Assembly (NCBI GenBank): GCA_018398765.1
Contig: JAHBMJ010004498.1
Coordinates: forward strand, 623 to 64,622
Origin: Chromera velia
Lineage: Eukaryota; Sar; Chromeraceae
Reading direction: 5' to 3'
DNA length: 64,000 nucleotides
This document shows positions 23,358-38,400 of the stretch, piece by piece. The position numbers were made by a program, and so were the translations under genes. The number at the start of each line of letters is the position of its first letter. Position 1 is the stretch's first letter. The notes under the pieces were generated by a model. The model searched no databases and was not told where the DNA came from. It worked only from the letters and a program-made list of their open reading frames with translations.

Positions 23358-26111
23358 CTGCAAACAAGGGTCAAGCAGTGAGTGTGTCAGAGAAATATAC
23401 AACGCAAAATCGGTTCGTGCATCTGAAATGAGTAGCATAAAAAGGGGGTGTATCATCAGAAAGGACGTGTACAAAACAGACGAATGAAGCGGACGAAAGA
23501 GAATCCGGAAAACAAAATTGTGTTCAGAGAGACTACATTATTTTCTGCAGCTCCTGCCCACCTCTTGAAGTTGGAATGTCCAGCCCAGGGAGATCTTCGG
23601 GAGGCTGACAGTAAAGACCGACGGGCTCGGTCTTTTCGGCTGTGCTGTTCCTCTGGTTCTCAACTGATTGCCCTGCACTTCGACCCCCGCTGCCATTGGC
23701 CTCTCCTGCCCGCCCCCAAACCCTTCAGGACCTCCTGCACCCACACCAGTGCTTCCTAGACCGCCGCCGCCTACGGGCAGAAGGCCCAACTCTCTTTGTG
23801 CCCGCCGCCGCAGAGCCTGAGCCTTCTCCCTGGAGTCGACTATCGACACAACACGCGCACCCGTCGGTTCCAAAGTCTGCACAATCCACAAACGCACCTG
23901 CTGTGCCCCCTCCTCCCCTTGACGAAGAAAACCCAAAAAGCCCGGAATCCCACGCCGAGTCCCCCCCTGTAGGTCCGACCGGACTGAAGCAGCAGTCGAG
24001 CGGCGCCGGGGATTGGGGGAAAGAAGACCTCTACCCCCGGTCATGCGTCTCGCCCTCTTCGACGACGCCCCCTGTGGCGGCTGGTTTACCGGTGGGGCGG
24101 CACTGGGGTCGGTCCCCGGAGAAGGAGACGAGACGGACACAGCGGGAGACGAATCGACAGGCACCTGAAGGGGGCTGTTGGCCGTTTGGGCTTGGAGGTT
24201 TGACTCACTTGGGGAGAGGGGGGGGGCACTGGAGGGTCTTTGTCCCCCTCCAAATACCTTCGTCCCCCCCCTCAAGAGCATTGTAGGCCACCTCGGCCGA
24301 TTGTCGGCTCCTTGACTGTGCGTTGCAGATGCAGGGGCCCCGTCTGCACCCTGCTGTACGCTGTCTGCTGCCACATTCGACTGGGACCCCCTGCCGGCTT
24401 CCTTCCTGCCCTTAATGCTCTCGGGGGAGGACAGAGCGCTGCCAGGTCTTTCCCCTATCCCCTCTTCACCTCCCTCCCCTGCCCCAGCGCCTCTGCTGAC
24501 CCAGAAGGATCCCGAAGTCGTGTCCCTCCGGAAAGCGCGTTGGGATCTGGAGCCCCCTCTGTCCTCTCTTTTCCGTCGGCTCTGACGTGAACTCGTCCCC
24601 TTCCCCCCGGCCTTCGAATGACCTTGATTGCCCCCCATTCGAATAAAGCCGCCCCAACTTCTCTCAACTCGGAATTCCAATGTGTTTTCTGTCTTTTCAA
24701 GGTCACCCAACACAATAACGGCCTCTGCCGACTGCTGCCCCTTTGCCATGGAGCCGGGAGCATTGGTCGGCACGCTGACGGGAGGCGCAGGGGCGGCGGT
24801 CGTCTGACCGTCTGCTGTGGAGGGAGCCGGAAGCTGTGTAGCCTCTCCACCGGCTGCAGAAGCGGCAGAGGTGCCTCCCTGGGGGGTCATCTTCATTGGG
24901 GGCGAGTGTGTTGAAGCACTCGATGCGACTGCATACGCTTTGAGAAGCAGTCGTGCGTCTTCTCCCTCTCCTGCCTCTGGTGTGTATACGACTTGACTCT
25001 CGGGCCACAAAATTTGGAACCTGGGGGCATGACTGTACTCTTCAATCAGGTCCTTCGCAAGAGAGAGATTCGTACTTGCCATCATGGAGCGCCCCAACGC
25101 TCGGGAAGGCGAGGAGAAGTACGTCGACCGTTGTCTGTCTGGAGCTAGTTGGCCTATGTGAGGCATCGACGGTCTCTCCCTGTCCCTCTCTGAGAAAGCC
25201 GAAGGGTCATACACAAGAGGAAGGGGACCCACCGTGCGACGCGCATCCCCGGCAGCATCCGACAGCCCGGGTGCAAATGTGACTGAAGCCCTTCCTGCTC
25301 CTGCCGCTACCCCCTCTTCGTTCGGTATGGATTCGTTACCGCTGACCTGCCTCGGGGGGATGGGGGGAACAGGGAGGCTGAAAGTCTTTCCTTCTACTCC
25401 GACGTCCCCCTCTTCCTGCTCGTCGCTTCTGCTTCCACTGCTGCCTCCCAGACTTTCCACCGGACCCACCAGAGCCCGATTCTCGACAGAAAAAGAGACC
25501 TGTTTGGAAAGGGGCAAAACCGGAGCAGGAGTAAGCGGACCCGCAGGCAGCTTGCGAGGTGCGGGGCCAGTGGGGGAAGCGGGAGCACGGAGAGACGAAC
25601 CGCTATGAGACAGCGGTGGGCCTTCAGGGGGTGCGAGCCTCTGCTCAGCTGATTGGGCGAGAGACGGCAAATCGGGGGACGAGTAGGGGACCCCCAAGAG
25701 GGTGTGACGCACAGGCTTGAGGTGATCAGAACTGGGCAACGGTCCTAGTCCTTCCCCTGCAGTGAATTTTCTATCAAGGGCTGGTGGGTGCACTTCTCCC
25801 AGTTGCTTTGAGAAGATGTAGCCCTGTCTGAGAACTTCAGACAGCTTCTCTGCCCCCCTTCCATTGTAAGGCGAGAAGGCCGCTCGGGCTCCGCCTGCGG
25901 GAGCGTACAGTAGAGGCTGAGAGGTATAATTTCGGATTTGGAATTTCGGAACGACAGGTTCTGAAAGCACAACGAAGGAACCGTTGTAGGCAAACGGAAC
26001 TGGAGACTTCGCAGCTCCCTTTGGACGGCCTTCCTCTTCGCCTGGAAGAACGGGGAAGTCAAATTTGCCTCCCACCATATCCACCTGCACGCCAACACAC
26101 ACACACACACG

Positions 26112-26153
<42 letters not shown>

Positions 26154-29100
26154 AAAAACCGTGTACCACAAAAAAGAAAACCGGCGGACACTTAGTACAT
26201 GACAGGAGAAGATAGACAAAAATCCACAACTCAAAGCGAAAAAGAGAGAAATGAAGGAGAATGAGAAGAAACAGGAAACGGACCAACAGACAAACCTGAA
26301 GAAGCCCCTTAGGAGCGAACAAAGAGGGACTGTTGGGATCTTCGATTCCCTCCCGGAGACGCTGGAGCACGGTGTGGGGGTTCGGAAAGATTTGGAGCTG
26401 GAATGAGCTTCCGGTCTTTTTATCTTTCTTTTTACTAGACACCCCTTCGCTCGGCTTCTTCTGTTTTGGAGATCGTTGTTCAGTTCCTCCCTTCCCCCCT
26501 TTTGTACTGCTCTGATGTGCAGCCGTTGATGCTGCCCCACCCGACTCAGGCTCGATACAAAAATCCGATGACCGGAGTCCCAAATATGGATAGGCGACGT
26601 AGACATGAGAAGATTGGAGTCTCAACGGAGTAGGCTCGTTCGGAAAGATAATCTGCCAGCCACTCGTCTGGGCGTGCTGCCCAAGTAAGAGGGGCACGTT
26701 GGGCTGTGGTGTGTTTGCCACCGCCGCTACGACCGCGGCTGCTGTCGTGGTTGCCGGCACCCCTGCTGTCGTCCACAGAGCTCTGTTTCTTCTACCACTG
26801 GGGACCCCCCCCTTCCATCGGGCCGCAGTTTGGGTGGCTGGGCTGCTGCTCTCTAGGGAGAGCAGAGATTTGAGTGCTTCGAGGGGCACCTCTTTGCCCT
26901 GCTGGCAGATGAACACGGGGTGCGAGAGGTGACTGACAACGACGTGACGATGAATGAACGACACGACTTTCGAGCGGGCGAACGGCGGGTCTGCGAGTCG
27001 AACACAGGCGCTGAGAGTGAGGGAGGCTTCTGCGGATTCTCGGACTCCCCCAAGACTCACCCTCCTTGCAGCACCTGGAGGGACCTGGGATTCTGAGGAG
27101 AAGGCTGAGGAAGAGTGCGCTACCTTGGGTGGACCCGCAATCGCACTCGGACGTCGGCTGAAGGGATCCGGGGGGACATTGGAACTGTCCGATGCAGAGA
27201 GGACTGCTTTTTCTTTTTGCTGCTGAGACGATGGAAGCGCTCCCTCTCCCCCAGCCTCCCCGCTGTTTTCTGCTCTCGGCAGAACAGATGGAGCAGGGCC
27301 GCCACTCGTAACCACGCCCTCTGATGGTGGAGGGGCGCCCACAGTGGGGTCCTCAAAAACAAGTGGAGGCGAGGGCTGAAGTGGCATGGGGCAGGGTGAC
27401 TTGGTTTGGTGGGGAATCAATCGTCTCTCTCCCGGCTCTTCTGTGGACGGAGGGATTTCAATTTCAGAGTCGAATTCCGGTCTCTGCAGGGACTTGGAAA
27501 CACCTTGGTTTTGTGTTGGGTGCTCTTTTTCTTTTCCTTCAGCAACCCCTCTCTCGTCACGAGAGAGCCCTCCTTCCTCGATGTCTCCCGACTGCCGTCG
27601 AGCTTCTCCGCCTCCCTCCTCCTCTCTTTTTTGCTCTACCACTCTGGTAGCCTCGTGACGGAAGGTTGCTGCAAGTTTCTCTTTTGCCTTCTTGAGTCTG
27701 TCGGTGCTCTTCCAAATCTCTGTCTTGGCGACAACAGCCGAAGTGTCCCCTCTCTCAGGCCACTCGAGCTTCAGAGTGAAAGAAGGGATCCGATCCTGAG
27801 GACTCAACAGCTGGAGCCCCTTCTGACGATCGAAGAGCCGACTCCTCAGCACCACACTGTTACAAGGGTCCCATGCGAGCAAGGTCGGCTGGCACAAAGT
27901 CATCAGCTGTTCGTTGCAGTAGAGACGGCAGTTCGGGGGAATGAGGTTGCCGTTGACTGCCAGTGGAAGGTCGATCGTGTTTTCGACAAAATAAGGGAAG
28001 AAAATAACCAGGTTCCGACGGCTCAACTCAAGCGCTACGGTCATGTTCGGATAAATCTGACCCGTCAAGTTCTGCTCATGAGACTCCCGACTTCCGCTCC
28101 CCTGTCCTCCCTCAGGCAATCCTGTGTCCCCACCCCCCATCTGCATAGGTCTCTCTCGCCCTTCCTCAGCCTCTGCCAGCGTTCGGGGTGTCCCCACTCT
28201 GGGAGGGCCGCTCCGGCCGCTCTTTCGCCTTCGGCAGCAAGACCCTTGAGAACCCCCGCCTGGCTTTCCGCCCTTTCCCTTTCTTTCCTGGGCCTGAGCT
28301 TCCACTCGCTTCGCTGTTCTCTTCTCCCACCGAGCGAGCGATCTGTCAACAGGCCCAAGGACATGACGCATCGCACCACTATAATGGGAGAGGGAAAACG
28401 TGCGGGTGTCCGTTTCATACTTCGGAATCAAAAGAGGGGTCGGCTCTCGCAACTCGTACACATCCGACGCACCTCCCGCGATTTCATTCCTCAATTTGCC
28501 GTGACCCCAAATCAGACTCATTCTGCCTTCATCGAAAGGATTCGGCAGACCTCCGACTCCCGTCCCTGAAGCAGCAGCTGCGGCAGACTGCATCGGCGGT
28601 GAGGTTGCCAAGGAGGACAGCACGGGAGACGAAGAAGCGGCGTTTGCAGCTGCTGCCGGTGCCCACCCAGGAGAACTCCGAGGGTCCGTCTCTGCTGCAA
28701 CAGGAATGAATCAGCACGTGGGGGAGAGACCGAAAATGTAGGGGTATGAAGAGAAAAAGAACTTGTTACCTATTCTTCGCCCATATTGGTGGAAACTTTG
28801 ATACACAGAATGTTGATGGACATTTCACAGCTGACAAAAAACACATTTACCTGTCTGCTTCCTCTTTTGACCCGATCCCCACCGACCTGTTTGAATTTTG
28901 TCCTTCACGCTGCCCGCACTTCCACTGCCCTCTCTGACAGGCGGTGCGAGGTCTTCCTCCTCCGACGCCCCCCGTCCCGCAAAAGCCCCCGCAGAGGTCA
29001 AGGGCACACCGTCGAGCGGCCCCCCGATCACCTTCAACAGCAGCCGAACCTTCCGAGTCGCGAGGGGGACAGGCTGCACGCAGGCAGACAGGCAGGCAGG

Positions 29101-31486
29101 CAGAAAACGAAGAGACATACACACACACTTGACACAAACACAAACGCTAACATACACCTGTGAAACTGCAGAAATGTACACAAGAGCTCAGACCCGGCGC
29201 ACACGGAGCGTCGAAGACAGGGAAAGAGGGACCGAAGACAAATGAAAAAGAGAAAGAAAGAGCAAGAAAGGGTCCGGCAGCAGGGATCGCTGGGAACAAA
29301 GAGAGAGAGAGAGAGAGAGAGGGCCCGCGAGTTGTATGTCATGAAACCACCCACCCACCCACCCACCCACCCACCCAAATTTCATCTGGCATCAGACGTG
29401 CGTGAACTTCGCCGTCCACCAACAGTCCCACTGCATCACGGAGGTGGTCCTCGACCAGGTGGGAGCTTCGGTGCGAAAGTCTTCGCCGGCGTTTGGTCAT
29501 CAAACCGCAGCACCTCCAGCATCCTTTCTGGGGTTCCACTTCTTCCTCTGATCCGTCCACGTCACTCGACCTTCCCCCACCTCCGATGGAGGCCGCCTGG
29601 GGCGCAGAGCGGCCGCAGCGGCCAGAGGCGCCTCTGATCACTCGCCCGCCCCGTGTCTGCATGCATTGCAAGCCCCATGCAACAACAAAGATAGTGACAG
29701 ACAGTCGCTCTGGCCGATATGAACGCAAGCCTTCAGAGCAGGCGCCCCTTTGCCATTTCGATCCCGATTACACATTCGCGCCCAGGCAGAAAGCCTTCAG
29801 AGAGAGTCCATGGTCGAGCGCCCGAGTCGGAAAAGAGACATCATCACAACAGAAGAAAAGAGAAAGCGAGAAGAAATGGTATGGATGTCTTCAGTTTCTC
29901 TGTTTTCCTTTCTTTCGACTGACGTACTGACGTCTATTTTGATCTTCACTTCATATGGCAGGGTGTTGTGGATTGTGACCAGAGGTGCGATCTTGAGGAC
30001 GTATCTCTGTGTGACTCTATTGCGCACGTTGGTGGGCACCTCGGTGAGGTCGAGAGAGATCTGGAAACCCAGGGCGTTGTTGAACCTCAGGGTGCTCTCC
30101 TTCAGAGTGTGGCGCTCAAATGGGTGCTCTGCAGGTGGAAGGAAGCAGAAGGGACAGACACGGACATGAATGGAGACCTCTCAATGTTTTGCTTTTTGAA
30201 ACTCCAAAGGCTGCTCCAAGGGAGTCAAACATAATTCTGTAAGCAGGCAGAGGTGACACAACGACAAAGAAGGGGAAAGACATAGAAGAACGAGAACAGC
30301 TGCAGCGAAGGGCTTCAGAGAGAAAAAGAAAAAACGCATTTCATCTGCATACAAGTGACACTGGAGTAGCATCAGGCACCAACCCACCCGTTGTTTTCTG
30401 CAACAGCCTTGCAAGGGGGTCGAAGAACACCGGATCGACAAGCGATTCTCTCCCAGTCCCAGTGATTCCAGACATCAAACGAACAATGCCCGTACCAGCA
30501 CGCTGCACTCGCCACCTCGCAACCCCAAACCAGCGAGAGAGCCAGCCACGGACTCCGGTCTGTCCGTCATGGATGAGCTGACGGTGCTGCTCTGCTGTCT
30601 GTGAAGATGTCGACAATCCCCGTCCTCGCATCCCCCCCATGGCGCGCCCCGACGCCCCCCCGGGTCCCCCCGTAGACACCAGGGGGCGCACGAGGATTCT
30701 CTGCGGTCCCTCTTGGAACCATGAGAGAGGGACGGAGTGACGCGAGTAGGGGTCCAGCTGGATGTGGGAGGTCTGGGGGTGGTGGGCCTGAACGGAGCTG
30801 CGTCTGCCCGTCCCTTCCGTGTAAACATCTGCAGGCAGGGACACAAAAAAAAATGTATCCATTGTACTGATAAAAGTGGTATCATAGAGTTCTGCATTGG
30901 CCATCTTCGATTTCTGAGGGAATAAGAGACGTAAGAGCTGGAAGCACACTTGGCAAAAGGGCATGCAAATGAAGAAATTCTTCTTCTTTATTTCAAAATT
31001 TTGCTATTTCAGGCTACCGGCGCGCCTGCCTGTCACATTATACTGCGCGCAAGCACCAACCGTCCGAGAGTCGCCTCTTTTGATTCGCAGCCTGTCGCCT
31101 CTTCGGACACCTGCAAGAAAGAAGAAAGGAAGGTTTGGAATGCAGGACCAACTCTGAGAAAAGCTGGAAGAGGAAGGAATTAAACACAAAAGTATACGAA
31201 TGAACGAGCGGCCGAATTCGCACAGAAAAAGAATTGAGCGAGCGGGCGGATGGATTACAGGAAAAAAAAAAGGAAGGCAGACGGACAGACAAGCAGGCAG
31301 AAAGAAACCGAGAAAGACGGCATGGATAGAAATTAAGATGAAAACAAGGAAGGAGGACAAACTGTGAAAGAGTCACACTACTGCGTGGGAGGGGAAAAGC
31401 TGAAAAAGGAAGTCCAATGCCCATTGACACTCAAAAGACAGGCACAGGTCTACCCAACCTCTCCCCCCCATGCAAAGAATGGCTGG

Positions 31487-31522
<36 letters not shown>

Positions 31523-32366
31523 CCCCACTGACTCACCCGAATGCACTGCACAGACATCCCCAGAATCCTCCTCTCGTCTCAAAGAAGTTTGGTCGCACGG
31601 TGCGTGTCCTGGATATGCGGAACGGCAGAGAGGTGCAATTGAACACTTGCACCGTCGTTCCAACCGCAAGGTTGCACCGACCGCTTGAGGGGTCCAGCTC
31701 TGGTTCAACCAACACCTTGAAGCCCTTCTGCAGAGTGTGAAGGATGCACGACGATCAAAAAGTGACAAGCGTCACAATAAGGCAAACGCTCGGAGAACAT
31801 CAAAATCTTCTTGGCCGAGCCATTTTGCAATGATTGCCCCATATCGCTACCTTACCACAACAGCTTTGGAAGTACAAAAATGAAAGCTCAAGAGACCTGC
31901 ATAAACAAAAGACGCAGAAGAATTGCCAAAGATGAAAAGTGGAGACCCGGTAGAAGCAAATCATCTTTCGAAGAACGCCCCCCCCATGCAGCCACACCCA
32001 CTGATCGACTCACATCCCCCACTCTGTATGCCCTGATGTTTGTGGGGTCGAGTGCCACTGGCCCCAGTTGGTTCCAGCTTTTGAAGGAGTCCTCCATGTT
32101 CTCCCTCAATAAGACCTCGTAGAAAGCGAGGGAACCCCGCCTGTCTGCAGGAGCGTGCAGGCCAAGAGGCAAGACTTCCGATGTAAACCCAGGGCGTAGC
32201 ATGCCGTCTGACCCTAAGTCACCATCTCTCCTCCTGCCGCCGTCCCTCCTGTGAGGCAGCTGATGATGATGGGGATCCTTGGTTCCCGTCCTCCCCCCCT
32301 CGCCCTCGTCGCCAACAGCACGGAGCTCCAGACGCGCGTTGGTGTCAAACAGCCCGCCTGCACACA

Positions 32367-32410
<44 letters not shown>

Positions 32411-35400
32411 TTAGGGGGGCGGGCGGCATCGAAGTCTAACTCTTTGTCAAGCAGAAGCAAAGAAACCTAAATCAGCAAAGGTGGATGGAAAAGTCGAGAA
32501 AGAGAATCTCTTTTCATCTTGTCCTGTACACCGCATAAGTAAGTCAAACATCGGTTTTTGGTCGAATGCACCGAGTACCGCTCCAGGTTTTCCCATCCCC
32601 AGGCCGATCGACCGACCTTCTGTGATGTCTCGTTTGAGGTCTGCACTGATCGACGTTCCTGTGAATCCTGCCGCTTCGTACTCGCTCTTTGTGAGTGCGT
32701 CCAGTTTGGAGATCACAGACTTCAGCCGTCTCTCAACCAGGGAGGCATGCTCGATCGATCTGTTGACCATCTCGGCGTACAGCTTGGCTTGGCCTGCTGC
32801 TTCCTCTCTCGTTCCCTCGGCAGAGGGACCACCCGGGAGGAGAAGATTAGCATCCGATCCGACCCGTTCTCCCCCGAGTTTGCTCTTTTCCCGAAAGCGC
32901 AGGGAGGTCCCTTGCGCAGGCGTCTCACCAAACGCCCCTGCACCTGCAAGCCCTCGTGGGCTGTCTGTATCCATCATCTCCTCGTCCTCTGCCTCTCTGA
33001 GCTCCTTTTCTCTTTCCCTGCCCACTTGACGAATCGCCTCTTGGTAGGTCTCCTGGAAGACCCGGGTAGGCATCTGACGAGGCCACAAGTTCTCTCCATC
33101 CGGCGCTGATGCCTGGCCACAGACCTTGTGTGGAAGCGGCCTGTCGGATGCAGAGGAGATGGCAACGGAGGAGGCAGCAGGGCCTCCGAGGGGCATGGCA
33201 GCAAGCTCATCCGAAAGCACAGCGATACACAGGGTCCGGTTGGGGTCCACCCTGGACGCACTCATCGAGACCAACCTGACCTGCTGCATGTCTGACGCAG
33301 CTGGCGTCTCTGCCATTCTTTGCGTTTGCCGCTGATGCTGTTGGAGAGCCGGGTTGTGACCGTGAAACTGGGAGAGGGCCCGGTGAAGCATTTGAGTTCC
33401 AAACTTCATCGTGGAAGGCACCGTGGCGTTCCTGAAAGGAAGCACGTAATAGAAAGGCGTATGTATACACGCAAGGGAGGCAGAGAGGAATGAAATCAAT
33501 GTGGCAGAAAGACCATACACGCGAGGAGAGATTCCATGTCGCAATCAAAACAGAGTCAGAGACGTTCTTATACTTCTCTTATGAACAGACTGCAAGCTTC
33601 GCACGGATGCCCAAGTGTCATGGTAAGTGCAAGAGAGGATAGGAAAGCAAGTGGAGCACCGTTCACAGTGTGTGTATGTGTGTGTGTGTGTGTGTGTGAG
33701 TCTGCTGACCTTGATTTCTTCGATGTCGTTGGACCCCTCCCTCCTTGCCAAGGCGAAGAGGCTGGCACTCTCTGTTTGTTTCTTTCCGGGGGGCTGAGGA
33801 CGGAGGGGCCACGACGGTAGTAGAGCATAAGATCCGTGCGGCAGTCGTTGAAGACTATAAAGTCTTTCACACCCGCAATCGATCGGACGCCCGACGTTCC
33901 GTCCGCGCGCTTCAGCTCACTCTGCAGACGGGCAGCTAGCTGTATCAAGGCCGAAGTCAGCTCGACAGAGACATCGGAGAGTTTCAGAGCCGTCTCCGCA
34001 ACCGCCTTTCCCCTCTGACGCCTCGATGCAATCAGGGAGCCCGGCGGGGAGGGAGAGAAAGTCTGGGGGATGGGCGAAGTAATGGAAGGAAGAGTGTCTA
34101 GCCGTCTTTTTGGCTTTGCAGGAGTGGAATAGAGAGAGAAGGCGACTGGATGCATGACCGCCTGATGTGAATTTGAAAGGGAGTTTTTGCAACTCATCCA
34201 CACACTCCCATTGGCGGTGAAACCCCCACATGGAAATAAACCCCTCGCTTTGATTGGGTCACCCTGAAAGACCAAGAGACACGACTGCATTTCAAACAGC
34301 CGAAATGTCAACGAGTCTGCCCGAAGAGTCAGTTCGACTCGACCGGGGACCCGCTTTTTCTTTTCCCCTGCTTTCCCCTTTCCTTTGCCGTCGCCTGTTG
34401 CATCCTTCTTCGCTCTTCTTTTCGTTCCGTCTTTTTTCTTCTTCTCCCCTGAGGTTTTCACTTCGGCTCTCAGACTCTCCACTCCGACATGAGACTCTGT
34501 CTCTCCGTGCGAGACCAAGTCAGCTACACCCCCCTTGCCTTCCCTTGTCTTTGACTGGCCTTCCCCGGCTTCTGCGGGAGTTGCAACAGCACCTGACAGG
34601 CAATCAGCATCCTCGCCTCCTTTCTCCTTGTCGTTGCCCTCTCCTTCAACTTCCCTCTCGTCCGACTGCTCGTGCAAAAACCTGACAGAGGACCGGACTC
34701 CGAGCCCACCAAACTGGCGGCGAGACGCAGAAGCATTCGTGTTGCGGATGGTGCCGTGCTTATTCTTGCCGCCTGTCGAGAACTCAGGACTTGCGTCTTT
34801 TGCACAATACGCTGCATCGCCCTCGCTCTCTTCTTCAGACAGCGCGACATCTCCCGCCTCTTCGTCTAACTTGGCAACAGAAAAAGCAAAAGAGAGAAAA
34901 CCACCCCCGCTCTTACTTCCAGACCCCTTAGTCGACTTGCGACTCCGCCCACCCTCTTTCTCTCTGACCGAACGAGAATGAGAATCTCCGCGTGGCTCCA
35001 CAGCCGGAATTCCTTGGGTGGAACTCAGCACGCTTCCAGCAGCTGGCCCCGGAACGCCGGTGTCTGCTTCCTCGGTGCTGCCTGCCGCCCGACTTCCCCT
35101 CACACTCCTCCTTTGCTGCTGCAGGAGAGCTTGCTGCCTCTCTCCCCTGACAAACATCATCCCACCTCCTGCAAGGAGAGACTGTTGCGCATCCGAAGAT
35201 CTCAACGCATCACTCTCAACGTCGTTCTCGTCGCCTTCCCAGAGAGACGTTACGTTGCTCGCCCGAGAGGACGTTCTGCTCAAACGACCCGTCACACGTT
35301 GGTGAGATACATACTGCTGTCGGAATTCACCAGCCGGAAAAACTCCCGCTCCACCGATGCCCTTCCTGGCAACCGCAGACACTTCCGAAGGGCTGTTTAG

Positions 35401-38400
35401 AGGCATGTTCTCCGGCTGCACGACCGAAACTGCCTCCCCATCTGTACTCCCGTCTCCCATCAGTCCTGAGGGATCCCCCTGAATGGAGGCCCTCTCGAGG
35501 AGGCTTGGACGGCCCGCAGCAATCACAGACAAGGGCGCCCCCCCTGCGCCTCCATTCAAGAGCATCTCGTCTGCCGCCTCTCCAGCCACGTTGATCAGCC
35601 CTGAGGGGTCAAGAGATGGACCGAAAGCGGCGTCATCCCAGGACAGATCCTGGATACCTCCGTGATTCCGCCCCACCACCTGATCGTCCTCTTCATGCTC
35701 TCCGTCGTCAGATGAACCATCAGAAGAGCTCTGGTCCCCAAGGTCTGCCTGCGTCGGATCCCCCGCGCCTTCCACCCGTGCGCCACCAGCTTTCACAGCA
35801 GTGACAGAGGAGAGCGCAGCAGCCTGGCGGGCGGATCTCGCCGGGTTCTTCACGGCTTCCTTGCACGCTGAGAGAATCTCCTTCACCTGAGACATCTGGC
35901 TCTTCAACTTCGGCAGCCTCCGAACCGTATCAAAAGATACACCCAAGTTCGCATCCCCCAGGTGCACGCTCACGTCCCGGTGCCCCAATTGCGACCCATC
36001 AGCCAAAACCTTCACGTTCCAATCTTTCAGGTCCACCAAGAAATCCTCTCGTTGCCCGGTGCCAGCAATCAGCCAGCAGCCTGTAGGGCCACGGAGTGCC
36101 AAAGTCTCCTCGAAGACACCAACAGTCCCTCCGGGTGTAGACGCAGCAGGGGTCCCCGGTGCCCACAAAGATGCCGAGACAGACGCAGACGCGCCAGTCT
36201 GAACTCTCTCAAACTGATGGTACTGGAGTGTCGGCTGAAATCGGACCTGGGTCCCCCGAGGCCCGCCGCCTCCTCCGGGTGCCTCCTTCCCGCCGCCCAA
36301 GTCGCTATTGGATGATAAGAGCCGTTCTGGTGAGAGCTTTGCTTGGCTTCCTCTTCCGTCGACTGGTTGGATCGGTCTGTTGCTGTCTCGGCCCACAGAG
36401 GCGTGAGAAAGAGACAGACGCTCTTCCGTAAGATCCCTCTCAATCAGTGGTCGCCTATCACCCCCTGTGTCGACCTCGACCTCCCGCATTGTAGCCGGGG
36501 TCGGGGCGGCGCTTGTGAGTGCGCCCCATTCGACTGCCGGTGTGTCGACCCACGACTCCTTCACTTCTGGCCATCCGTACATGACACTCAATTCCTCCAG
36601 ACACGCACTGAACTCTGCCCACCCTGCACCCTTCTTTTCCTTCCTTTCCACAGACCCGACTGGCACCTCGAAGGATCTCGAAACGATCCACGCATTCACC
36701 AGAACACCCACGTAGAGATCGGAATTCAGATCAGGGGAAGTCAGGCCTTGACCTCTTCCTCCTCCTCCTGCTGGAGGAAATGTCGACACAAGCGGATGCA
36801 TCGAGGCCGTGTTGTTATTCATACCGCCGCCAGGATACGAATCTTTGCGCGGAGGGGGGAACAGACTTCTTCCGGTCCAGTCGGCCTCCACTGAACGACC
36901 ATGAAAGGCAATCGCGGGGCCATCAATCTCGTCCTCGGCTTTCTCAAAGACATTTAATGGCGGAAAGAAAGGACGAGACGGAAGAATGCGGCGCCACATA
37001 CTGCCCCTTGGGGGACCCGAAACTCCGTACGTGCCCTGTGAGACAGCGCTGCTTCCAGCAGAGAGGGTTGAGGAGGAGCGCCTGTTCAGAGATGCTGAGG
37101 ACGTTCCTCTCTCCCTCTCCTTCTTACCTTTCCCCCCCCCCTGCACCCGCGTTGAATCCCGCGAGTAGATGTCCATTACTGCAGGACCAGGGGAGGCCGG
37201 GGGGACAGCCTGGCCCTGCTGCACATGCGCAGGCAAGGAAGGTCCCCCTGCCCCCCCAACCAGGGACGACCCGATCGTGACCGCAGACAGGGACTTGGAG
37301 GGAAGCATTCTCGTACCCTGCAGACGGAGAGAAAGCCAGATCGACAGACAGACAATGAATCCTGTAGTCGCAAAACAATGCAAAGGCGGGTACAGGCGCG
37401 AACATCCAATGGCCGCATGGACACAAAGGGGGACGGCTAGATGCGAGGGAGGGACGTGGTGGTGGCCCTAATGCAACTCCTAGAGACTGCCCAGATGGGT
37501 TTGATTTCTCCAAGGTGACCTGGGGGTATGAATAGCTATCCAAACAAATGCGAAGCACGCGTGAGAAATTGCAAGAAACTAGGCTGTGCGCCAAAGGAAA
37601 GCAAGCAAGGCATCACAGAATCAAGTGAAGAGAATGACAACCAGCAGAAATCTTTACAGCCAGTCGACTGACTCTTCCCGCTCCCTCATTAAAGCTCCCC
37701 TGTCTGGAATTGTTTTCCTCCTTTTCCCTTTCGTCTCCAACCTTCAGGTCTTCAGAGGCTGAGCGAACAGGGACACCGCCAGACATCTGCGTGAGTTGCT
37801 GCTTCTGCTGATGCTGCGGAGATGCTTGTGGCTGTACAGGCTTTGGCGGAGGGGGGAGCCACATCTCCAGTGCCTGGATGGTGATTCTCCAGTCGGACAG
37901 TTTCGGCACTGGAGGAGGGGGGGGAGGAGGTGCAGTCTGGAGAGGGACTGTTGTAACATTAGACTCCTCTAATTGAGAGGAGAGCCGTATCTGAGGGGGT
38001 CTCTCCTTTGCAATTCGTCTGCATGCATGAACGTGCGCACAATGAAGGAAGGAAAAGTGGGGGGGAAAGCGTGTGACACACAGCGATTGATGCATGAATG
38101 CCTTTCGTGGGAGGGGAACAATTTCCGTTCATGCAACACTCTGGAAAGGATACACAGAAAGAAGTCGGTTCAGAAACGTCAACGAGTGCGTGCATCCTCT
38201 GTGACACGTTTCTATTGCAGTCCGACACAGACCTGTCATGTTCTGCAGGTACTGTATCCGAGGTCTCCTTCTCCTTTGTCCTCTGTACGCCATGACCTTG
38301 GGCAGCATCTCCATGGGGGCCGTTCTCATCCACTGCCTCTGTCGGTGACTGTCCGTTTCTTGCAGTGGCTCCTCCACCTCTCTCTCGTTCTCCTGACGGA

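Larger units (their letters stand above)
26296..31732 (-). other. VPS13 adaptor-binding (VAB/SHR-BD) beta-repeat region
   Basis: Exons here encode repeats with the pattern hydrophobic strand, N-x-[ST]-x-[LF]-P, hydrophobic strand: [11 protein letters not shown] in 31732-31541, [15 protein letters not shown] in 30130-29937, and [19 protein letters not shown] in 28694-26296. [17 protein letters not shown] in 30832-30352 resembles the segment preceding such repeats. In yeast and animal VPS13 this six-repeat region binds adaptor proteins that target it to particular organelles. Long charged insertions separate the repeats here. Confidence 0.7.

Noticed and set aside
27406-28569. 387-codon plus-strand frame opposite a VPS13 exon
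   Set aside because: Antisense shadow of a long exon with GC-rich codons; no domain, no splice or start context.
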